Shown here one piece after another: positions 55,900 to 64,000 of a stretch of 64,000 nt of DNA; within the stretch, counting starts at the first letter, position 1, and each line of letters starts with the position of its first letter. The stretch is from the NCBI GenBank assembly GCA_033977485.1, contig CM066987.1, positions 85,406,588-85,470,587 of the forward strand, read 5' to 3'. Both the position numbers and the translations under genes were made by a program. Below the pieces are notes generated by a model. That model saw only the letters and a list, made by a program, of their open reading frames with translations, did not search any database and was not told the DNA's origin. Source of the stretch: Hydrangea macrophylla (Eukaryota > Streptophyta > Magnoliopsida > Cornales > Hydrangeaceae).

Positions 55900-57250
55900 G
55901 TGTTACAGTGAAGGACTGGGGAATTACAAGGGTGTGAAGCTTGAAACCCATCTTACCACGCCTTCACTGGTGTATCCTGACTTCGATTATCCTGAAGCAG
56001 CTACATTGCTGTTCGAAGGAGGATATAATCAAGCCTCATTACCCATTTTCAAATAATTAAACTCCTGGGCAAAATCTTCTTAATGTCATGGCTCATTTCT
56101 TTAACTAGTCGTCCTGGCCTTTGATTTAGACAAGAGAAAACTCGATTTCCTTGGGGCAAGCCTACCATTCATACTTTTGTGAGGGAGACTCAAGGAAAAC
56201 TCTATGCATTCTTGCAAAATGTACCCTTTTCGCAAAAGAATATGAAGAGAAAGGGTTGCTCTTTGATTATACCAAGTTAGGATTCCTTTCGACCAAAGTT
56301 CAAGCATTCGATCCTACTGAGCTGATGACCCAATCAAACTATTGGACCAATTGTGCAGCTGTGGTCCTGAATTCGAGCATACTCGTCCTATTCTGAAACC
56401 AAGTGCTTGCCACCTTATACAAGCAAAAAGGCTTTTAGTTGCCTTCTCGAACCTCCCTTTCTCCATCCTACAGAAACACATGGCGCACTTTAACTTCGAA
56501 TGAGCATGTCGTATCTGGGATAGGGAAGTCACTGAACCCTAAATGACTGTTCGAGCTCAAATTCGTTTCACTCTCTATACTCTCCCTGCTCACCTGAAAT
56601 GGTATGCCATCCACGACCAAAATTGGTAGCACTTGGAATACCTTGAGCATTTATATGAACTAGCCAAAAAGGAATCCACTACACTCAGATGAAATTGCTG
56701 ATTTCGTGAGTGTGTACATCCATAGTTATGGAGGTTTTGATGATGGTGAAGAACACCCACCCCTTTCTGAAGCAGAGATAGAGGCTCAAATGATCGAATT
56801 CAAAGATTGAGCCAAAGAGGCTTATATCCCACTTTGAAGTAAAGATCCCATGGCTTTGGAAATCTCTGCAATCTGAAGAGAGTTGGAGCCAGAAGTAGAC
56901 TATTTTCTTTATTATTGGGATTTTTTTACATAATCTTGTAACTTTTGGCTTTCCCTATTTTTATCAAATGAGTTTGTAATTAGGGACTTCATAGTTTATT
57001 GTAACTAGTTACTTATGAGATGAATGAAGTATTTTGTTCAGAACCAAACTGGGTTCCCTTCGCTATTTCATAACGGCTTTATTCATAACCGGCGCAATGG
57101 CTATTATTTTAAATCATAACTACCTCTGGGGCCCACCAGTGACTATAAAAACCTAGAACAGGGACAACTCTCCATTTTCCTCAATTCTAAGATCTCTTCT
57201 ATTCTTCCAAAGACTCTCTCTCTCTCTTCTTATAGGGCGAAAAAAAATTC
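55900..57250 (+). pseudogene. Decayed retroelement-like coding debris and promoter-like region
   Basis: Several plus-strand readings with stops (GLGNYKGVKLETHLTTPSLV; YPDFDYPEAATLLFEGGYN; LLFDYTKLGFLSTKVQAFDP) look like an ancient coding region of a mobile element with loss of frame. From about 56930 to 57250 the text is AT-rich with TATAAAAACC at 57146-57155 followed by a CT-rich leader, so it may be an LTR or promoter of the PMD-type ORF that follows. Confidence 0.4.
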
Positions 57251-57276
57251 TTCGTGAATGAACCAGACTTACTGAA

Positions 57277-57952
57277 ATGGCAACAACTCTTGATGATGTA
57301 CAGATCTGTGGAGACTTTCAAAGCATCATTGTTCATGAAAAAGACAGCCATCTTACTGGGAATGAGAAGTCTCTCTTATGCGAACTCTTGATTCTAATGC
57401 TTCTCCCAAATGGTGAATACTCTATCGACGTCAGTCCTGCATTTGCAAGCCCTAACTTTGAGGCTTTCTGTTTATTACCCATGCTTTGGAGAACAAAGAT
57501 TTGACTTATCAGAAAGATCTACAAGTCCCCTCTAGTGAGTTTAATAAAGGCACTGGCCAAAAGGCTCCAAAGATCAATGGGTTGCTTATGCAGACAAGAG
57601 TTCTTTCTGAAGATGCGAAACCTTAATGGCCACTGGGGTTTATTGGGCTATCCATCTCACCAAATTCAAAACAGACCCTGACCCTTACTTAATTCCTAGT
57701 GCCTTGTGTTTCTGGAACCCCATTTTTAACCACTTCCAATTCAACTGTGGTCCTATTGGACCATTTGTTCTTGACATCTGCCACCTCTTATGGTTCTTCT
57801 CTCATGGGGAAGATGCTCACCCCTACATGTTCGACTCTGATTCCCCTGCAAATATCAAAACAGATTCAATATTGACCACAAACAGATTTAACTCCAATCT
57901 TCATGAAACAGCATCCACTTCAAATCCCAAGGACGCCAAGCAGATACAGTGA
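57277..57952 (+). pseudogene. Plant mobile domain (PMD)-like fragment
   Basis: The first frame (57277-57504, MATTLDDVQICGDFQ...) ends early; a second frame (57626-57952) contains SALCFWNPIFNHFQFNCGPI then GPFVLDICHLLWF and HGEDAHPY, resembling the core of the plant mobile domain ('FW...TNTF.F..GP..PTL.DI..L.G......G.....'). PMD occurs in host MAIN/MAIL proteins and in transposons. The two frames are separated by stops or shifts, so this is a broken copy, probably of element origin. Confidence 0.55.
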
Positions 57953-58476
57953 TATCTCTGAAGTCATCAATCATGTATAGAAATGACAATGGCCGAACCG
58001 AGTACCTACAGATCATGTTAAAAAATGCATCACTAATTCCATGGAACACATGGATTCAATGAAAGGATCACCAAACTATTTCGAAATAGCAAACAAATTG
58101 GGGGAAAAAAAAGGGTTCACAAATATATAATTTGTGCCTTCTCATTGGGTCCAATAGTCTAAATTTCCCCATGAAAATCAAACAACTGCCTAAAATCAAC
58201 TACACGATTCTAAGAACATAAGAATAGGGTATCATGATTCTACAAAAATTTAACTACTTTGTGTAATTACAAAAATTTAACTAATAAAGAAATTTGATGT
58301 CAAATTGAATAAACATGTAACTACTTCGTGCATTTTACCTCTTGATTCATATCCTCTTGCCAATTGGCTTATATTATTGAAATGTCTGATTCTATAGATT
58401 CCGTAGCGATCCCTTGACTTTGGCATGTTAATTACTTCAGCCATGGATGGAGATTTGAGAGAACTTTAGAAGAAGA
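57953..58476. other. Non-coding stretch
   Basis: AT-rich, no gene or clear repeat seen. Confidence 0.6.
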
Positions 58477-58485
58477 TAGAGAAAA

Positions 58486-58660
58486 GGGTAATGCTATTGC
58501 CAGAGCAACAATGGCTAATGCCAGAGCAAAAAGTGTTGCTAAAAGTTTTAGCAACAAAACCAAAAAAAGTTTTAGCAACAGAAACAAAGTGTCGCTAAAA
58601 CGTTTAGCGACACTTTTTGCTCTCACATTAGCCATTGTTGCTATGTCAATAAAGTTAGCC
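58486..58660. mobile_element. Mutator-like MITE (175 bp) with 9-bp target duplication
   Basis: Long imperfect inverted repeats: both ends contain AGCAACAATGGCTAATG followed by GAGCAAAAAGTGT(T/C)GCTAAA; outer bases GGGTAATGC versus GGCTAACTT. Exact 9-bp target duplication TAGAGAAAA (58477-58485, 58661-58669), typical of MULEs. Almost the whole element is inverted repeat and would fold into a hairpin. Confidence 0.9.
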
Positions 58661-58669
58661 TAGAGAAAA

Positions 58670-59350
58670 ATCAATAACCCAACATAACTCTTCTGTCTCC
58701 CGAAGCAAAAAGTCATTGTCGCCTCCGCTTCCTCAAACAATCAGCGACGCTAGTTCGATGAAGACAATGAGGCTAGATTTGATCGCTTGATGTATGTATT
58801 TAAGGCTGAGACTATTTGATGAAGATGAATCGATACGACGATGGGGAAACAAAAGTTAATGGGTAACCTAAATATGTGAATTTTTTATAGGGTTGAACTT
58901 AGTCAAAAAAGCCACATAGGCACCAAGTGGCACAATGTAGGAAGGCTTTGATCATGTTTTTTTTTTAATATATATAACTAGTCGATGCGCGTGTAAGTTG
59001 TCATAATTTGTACGTGTTTCAGAAATTTGTATATGCCTGTTGACAATAACACGCAATAATAAGCGAAACATGCAAAACACCCATGTAAAAGCCTGCTGTA
59101 GATTTTACGAAAGATAATTAATATTAGGAAAAAGGAAATCCACATTCTCATGGTTTGACAATGCCATTAAAAAGAAAGAGAACAAACACCAACATTTTAA
59201 CATAGATGATAACATCGTTACAATGTTTCCCATCCAGCACCTTTTAACAGTCTATTTACATCTAAAATATGACAACATTTCTTCGACATTTGAAAGCCCT
59301 CAATCCACAAGCTTTCTCTTGTCTTTTTCTGGCTGGAGCATTAGCAGCGC
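58670..59350. other. Non-coding stretch
   Basis: No gene. ATATATAACTAGTCGATGCGCGTG near 58970-58993 looks like the usual text at ends of some plant transposons but no hairpin or partner was found. Confidence 0.4.
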
Positions 59351-59626
59351 TTCTAAAGCATTAGATGTAGCTAGGAGTGAGTTCAACTGGATTGACTGAC
59401 TGACTAAGGCAAAGAAGAACAAAACTTTCGAGGGCTGCCTATGGTTAGAGTTGAATTGTGCAATGGAGATTAGGGTTTGAAGAAGGAGTGAAGGAGAGAG
59501 TAAAGAATTAGGACTGGATCACTTATCAATGCATGCCCATGTCTTTGTTTATATATATCCAGTAAGAAGAAAATTACAGAAGTACCCTCAACGTTATAAA
59601 CTAGATAAACAAAATAAACTCTAACA
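59350..59626 (-). repeat. Part of the 3' LTR of a minus-strand copia element
   Basis: On the minus strand the LTR starts TGTTAGAGTTTATTTTG at 59626, directly after the purine-rich GCTTGAGGGGGCG. It includes a TATATATAAAC box near 59548-59558 and a CT-rich leader. The other end is not resolved; the partner LTR would lie beyond the right edge. Confidence 0.65.
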
Positions 59627-60895
59627 CGCCCCCTCAAGCTGGAGCATACATATCAAACATGCCCAGCTTGGAAGACAAATAGCGATAAGGAACACGAGCC
59701 AAATACTTTGTGAGAATGTCACTCAGCTGATTATCTGAGGGAATATAGGTAGTGACAATTTGTTTCTGCATCAGCAGGTCTCGAATAAAGTGACAGTCCA
59801 CCTCAATATGTTTAGTGCGCTCATGGAAAATAGGATTATTGGCAATAAAATTGCGGATTGATTGTCATAATACAGCTTCATGGGCTCAGGTCAGGAATAT
59901 CAACACCAAAATCCCGAAGGAGAGAACGAACCCACAACATTTCAAACGCGGTATGAGCCATAGCTCGATACTCAGCCTTCGCACTAGAGCGCGGAACAAC
60001 ATTTTGCTTTTTACTACGCCAAGTAACTAAGTTTCCACCAATAAATGTATAATAGCCAGACGTAGAACGCCTATCAGAACGACAACCGGCCCAATCAACA
60101 TCACCAGAATCGGTTATAGAAAGCGAGGTAGAAGGCTTATACAAAAGCCCTCGCCCAGGAGCACTCTTAAGATAACACAAAATGCCACAGACTGCTTCAA
60201 AATGAGGTTGACGTGGAGCATGCATATATTGACTAACCACACCAACAACATATATGATATCTGGTCGAGTAACAGTAAGATAAATCAACTTCCCAACCAG
60301 CCTGCGATACCGACCTACATCATGAAAAAGATCGCCTTGCTCACCATCAAACTTGACCGTGGGTTCCATAGGAGTATCAACAGGGCGAGTACCCAAGAAA
60401 CCTGTTTTAGACAAAAGATCAAGGACATACTTTCGTTGTGATAAAAAGATTCCCTGACCGTGCAACTTCAATCCCAAGAAAGTAACGAAGAGTACCCTAA
60501 TCTTTAGTCTGAAAATTTTGCCCAAGATGACGTTTTAAATCAGCAATTCCTGTAGAATCACTTCTAGAGATAATAATATCATCCACATAAACGATCAATA
60601 CAATGGTACCCAAAGAAGAATGACAAACAAAAACGAAGTGATCAGAGTTAGAATGTTTGAAGCTGAATCTATCAAACCAAGCACGATGAGATTATTTTAG
60701 ACCATACAGAGCCTTCCGCAGTCGACATACAAGATGTGCATTACCTCCAACAACATAACCCAGTGGTTGATCCATATAAACCTCCTCCTGAAGGTTGCCA
60801 TGCAATACGCCATTCTTTATATCAAGTTGATATAAGGGCCAAGATTGACTAACAGCAACAGAAAGTAGGATCCTCACAGAATTGAGACGAGCCAC
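59627..60895 (-). pseudogene. Copia reverse transcriptase and RNase H (decayed)
   Basis: Minus strand. RT part 60895-60692: [35 protein letters not shown] and [10 protein letters not shown]; a stop follows, then the YVDDII active-site motif is readable near 60575-60595. RNase H part 60525-59878: KLIYLTVTRPDIIYVVGVVSQ, then DVDWAGCRSDRRSTSGYYTF, VTWRSKKQNVVPRSSAKAEYRAM. At least two stops and one shift break the frame (near 60695, 60500 and after 59880), yet motifs are well preserved, so the element is only moderately old. Confidence 0.88.
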
Positions 60896-61261
60896 AGGTG
60901 AAAAGGTCTTAAAGTAATCAACACCATATGTTTGGGTGTATCCCTTAGCAACTAAGCGTGCCTTAAGATGCTCAACAGACCCATCGGGTAAATATTTAAC
61001 TGTATAAACCCAATGACAACCAATAGTTTGCTTACCAGATGGAAGAACTACGAGATCCTAGGTCTGATTCTTATAAAGAGCACTTATTTCCTCATCCATA
61101 GCGTGTCACCAGCTAGAAGAAGATAAGGCTTGTTGATAAGAGGTAGGAATAGCAATAGAAGACAAAGCACAAGTAAATGACTGAAAACACGGTGACACAC
61201 GAAGTGAGCAATAGGGTGCTGAGTACAACTATGTTTACGTCGGCGTAAAGCAATAGGTAAG

Positions 61262-62517
61262 TCACCCGTGGCAGGAGTGGGTGAGGTGAGGAAGAAGTTG
61301 GGACTTCAGACGGCGAAGGTACGACATTCGGGCCATAAGAAACAACTGGCCTATCTTTGGATCGCTGATAGGCAAAGGAAGAGTAGGGGTTGGAACAGAA
61401 GACGCCCCCTTACGACATGCAATTAGGTCACTGGACAAATTTTGACCAGATGAGGAGAAGAAGGAATGGGATTCAAAGAAGGTAACATCAGCACTTACAA
61501 AGTAGCGCCGAGCATTAGAGCTATTGCAACGATAACCTTTTTGAGTCTGAGAATACCCAATAAACACACATTTTCGAGCACGTGGGGATAACTTATCTTG
61601 ACCATGATCCAATATATGGACAAAGGCTACACAACCAAAGACCCTGGGAGTAAGTTGAAAAGATGAGAGACGAGGATATAACAAGGAGAAAGGGACCTGT
61701 TGATTAAGGACAACAGATGGCATACGATTAATAAGGTGACAGGCAGTAAGAACAGCATCATGCCAAAAATGACGTGGGACATGCATATTGAATAGTTAGG
61801 TACATGCAACATCCAATACATGTCTATGTTTTCGTTCTGTAACACCAATTTGTTGGGTAGTCTGATGTAGAATGCCATGATCAACACAGAACGAATCCAT
61901 AACAATTGTGTGTATTCTAAAGCATTATCAGAACGAAGAATTTTAATTAGTTTACCAAATTGAACAAAAATCTCATTATAAAATCTGAAATAAACATGTG
62001 GTTACTCGGATCTTTCTTTCATAAAAAATAACCATGTCATTCTAGAATAATCATCCACAAATATAACAAAGTACTTAAAATCATTCAAACTAGGAAATCG
62101 AGACGGTCCCCATATGTCTGTATGAACTAAAGCAAATGACTCAGACTGAAGACCAGAACTACTATTAGGGAATGAACTACGGTGGTGCTTGCCCAACTGA
62201 CAAGCCTCACAATCTAGACTAGAGACACGACTCAAACCAGGAACAACTAACTTCAATTTGGCCAATGATGGGTGACCCAAACGAAAGTGCCGCAGAAGTG
62301 GTGAAACTGCAGCACTCAAGGCAGATGCAGGGGGACATGTGGATTCGCCAAAATCCACGTAGTATAGTCCGTCTTTCTCATGCCCGGAACCAATCATCTT
62401 CTTCGTCTTGAGGTCCTGAAAGACACATGAAATGGGAGAAAAGGTTATGGAACAATGTAAAGCTCTAGTCAATTGACTAACAGAAAGTAAACTAAAGGGA
62501 AAATCTAGAACATACAA
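61262..62517 (-). pseudogene. Copia integrase (decayed)
   Basis: Minus strand. 62517-62002 gives the pre-integrase/zinc region and the first catalytic Asp: LLRHFRLGHPSLAKLK, CEACQLGKHHRSSF, HTDIWGP, IFVDDYSRMTWLFFMKERSE. The DNALEY (catalytic Glu) region lies in another frame near 61900-61920. 61786-61262 gives HFWHDAVLTACHLINRMPS and FGCVAFVHILDHGQDKLSPRARKCVFIGYS, the integrase C-terminal part. Frameshifts near 62000 and 61790. Confidence 0.88.
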
Positions 62518-62740
62518 AGTGAGACGGTCCCCATATGTCTGTATGAAATAAAGCAGATGACTCAGACTGACGACCAGAACTACTATTAGGGAATGAACTA
62601 CGGTGGTGCTTGCCTAACTAACAAGCCTCACAATCTAGACTAGAGACACGACTCAAACCAGGAACAACTAACTTCAATTTGGCTCTAGTCAAATTGACTA
62701 ACAGAAAGTAAATTAAAGGGAAAATCTAGAACATACAAAC
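62102..62740. repeat. Internal direct duplication in the copia pre-integrase region
   Basis: About 160 bp at 62102-62262 (landmark AGACGGTCCCCATATGTCTG) recurs at 62522-62682, and about 58 bp at 62463-62520 (CTCTAGTCAATTGACTAACA) recurs at 62683-62740. The second block of each pair is out of the normal coding order, so this is a segmental duplication inside the element that interrupts the region between protease and integrase. Confidence 0.9.
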
Positions 62741-62756
62741 TAGAGGATAAGGACAA

Positions 62757-62987
62757 TTAAGAAGTAGGATAAAGGACACCTTTCCCAAGAACTGGGCAAA
62801 ATGACCCATCAACTAACATAATATCGTGTTTAATAGGATGTAAATTAGAAATGAAAGATTGTATACTAGACATATGCGAGCTAGCTCCAGAGTCAATGAC
62901 CCAGGATGAAGGCGAATGGGTGACACATGCAACATTACCTGAATCAGCGAGTGCACTAGTAGAGGGGGAAGGAAGGACAGTACGCAA
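62757..62987 (-). pseudogene. Copia aspartic protease fragment
   Basis: Minus strand. WVIDSGASSHMSS carries the D-S-G active-site motif of copia protease, followed by MLVDGSFCPVLGKGV. The frame stops at 62757 where the duplicated segment starts. Confidence 0.88.
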
Positions 62988-63179
62988 GGTCTGGACAAGC
63001 TCGCCAAGTTGAGTAGTGAGTGCATCATGAGACTTAGAGCTAGGAGTAACAGGTCCAGAGGGAGTAGGTGGCAGCAGTTGTGGAGTACCATCAATGGTAT
63101 GATGTGCAAACTCTGGCTTACCATACTTTGTCCAACAGTAAGGTTCCGTGTGATTAGTGCCACCACAATGACCACATTT

Positions 63180-63964
63180 CCTATCACCATGTCCACTATT
63201 ACAACCACCACCTCAAAAACCACCTCAAAAACCACAACCACCATGAGAACCACGGAATCTAGATCCACGACCTCCACCACTCGAGACTAAAGCAGAGGAC
63301 TCCAGTGTTGGAATAGTGGAGTTACTCTGGGAGCTTTGCCCTAAGGACAAGCGCATTAATCGAGAATATACATTAGCGACAGTAGAGAAAGTCTCACTTG
63401 CAAGAATCTGGTCTTTAAAACCACGGAGGTCTGAGTCCAATCCAGAAAGTAAAGAGGCAATCATAAAGTCCTCCCAATGACGCTTCTGTTGCTCTAAATC
63501 AGAGGTAAATGGACGATATTACAATAATTGGTCCCACAAACTCTTAAGGATACTGTAGTACTCTGGTAATGGCTTCCCAGACTGTCGTGTAGTAAAAATT
63601 TGCTCACACACTTGTAAACATGAGAAACATTGCTTTGTTGCGAAAAGGAGTTAGAAACTGAGTCCCAAATCTTCTTAGAAGAGTCACAGAATTCAACAGT
63701 AGCCGCCACATGGGGTTCCATACTATCCCAAAGCCATCCCATAACCACCGAATTCTCACACATCCAATCATCATACTCTTTGTCTGTCTTAGGAGGAGGA
63801 TCATCAGTTAAAAACTTTACTTTGTGTTTACCACGCAAAAAAACTTTCACAGCATGGGCCCAAGCCAAATAATTTAGGCCATTTAATTTTTTAGAGGTTA
63901 TAGATTTTGGCATATCATCATCCCTCAACACCGAGGGTTGTAGAGACAATTTTTCATCAGTCAT
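63180..63964 (-). pseudogene. Copia gag fragment
   Basis: Minus strand, start MTDEKLSLQPS at 63964. Copia gag (UBN2-like) motifs: LNGLNYLAWAHAVKVFLRGK, DDWMCENSVVMGWLWDSMEP, KKIWDSVSNSFS; a frameshift near 63600 then FIASLLSGLDSDLRGFKDQI and VYSRLMRL in 63464-63225, and a Gly/Arg-rich tail. The zinc-knuckle region near 63110-63190 is readable in another frame only. The 5' LTR and primer site are expected right of base 64000. Confidence 0.88.
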
Positions 63965-64000
63965 GGTGAATCAGGGGTTTGAGGGCACAAGGTGTATCAA

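Noticed and set aside
58970..59003. Second possible Helitron terminus (CTAGTCGATGCGCGTG)
   Set aside because: The neighbouring bases do not form a convincing hairpin and no partner end was found.
63009..63290. 93-residue plus-strand Thr/Met-rich frame
   Set aside because: Antisense shadow of the copia gag region.
1..64000. tRNA or rRNA genes, CRISPR arrays, bacterial operons
   Set aside because: None seen; tRNA-like words are only primer-binding sites of LTR elements.

Overview
The window looks like a nuclear chromosome segment of a flowering plant, probably a eudicot. It is AT-rich, its introns have plant-type GT-AG borders, and nearly all transposon families seen are plant ones (Ty1/copia, Ty3/gypsy with tRNA-Asp or initiator-tRNA-Met primer sites, hAT/MULE/Tourist/Stowaway MITEs, an RTE LINE tail, a Helitron end). 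I see no bacterial-type operons, CRISPR, rRNA or tRNA genes.

One host gene stands out. It is an eight-exon gene on the + strand (34858-54248) whose exons splice in frame to a protein of about 1494 residues. The start (NPCCAK, then a charged helix, then KKAYEEER and a long coiled coil) and the overall layout fit the plant EMB1611/MEE22 family. Its 19.4-kb span is mostly transposons: intron 2 (7.6 kb) holds an LTR element and at least four MITE-like insertions, and intron 6 (4.3 kb) holds two hAT-type elements and an RTE LINE tail. A hAT-type element sits just upstream of the coding start.

Layout. 1-2790: tandem array of about 300-bp units abutting a primer-binding site and putative LTR on the minus strand. 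3.7-4.3 kb: eroded gypsy LTR-like sequence. 4.3-23.5 kb: a three-level nest. An old copia fragment (4376-4701 plus 21486-23510) is split by gypsy element A (4702-21485, minus strand, TSD CTTAT), which is split by element B of the same family (6207-14645, plus strand, TSD TCACC). Without the insert A is about 8.34 kb and B is 8.44 kb; each encodes only gag plus a retropepsin domain and has a 2.6-kb non-coding tract where pol would be. 23.5-28.4 kb: remnants of minus-strand gypsy elements including a 2.57-kb LTR. 28.4-30.5 kb: non-coding repeats ending in a Helitron-like 3' end. 30.5-33.2 kb: upstream flank of the host gene. 33.2-54.2 kb: hAT element plus host gene. 54.2-58.7 kb: 3' flank, a decayed plant-mobile-domain element, and a MULE MITE with a 9-bp TSD. 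59.3-64 kb: a decayed minus-strand copia element running off the right edge.

The most interesting material is (i) the pol-less gag-protease family A/B, with a copy whose LTRs are nearly identical; (ii) clusters of short self-complementary motifs in the LTRs of several unrelated families (CGCG-rich in A/B, TCGATCGA in the copia LTR and in the 25.8-28.4 kb gypsy LTR, GTCGACTGG at 23.6-23.8 kb); and (iii) two related hAT-type elements in opposite orientation placed around and inside the host gene. All alignments were done by eye; counts of differences are visual estimates.
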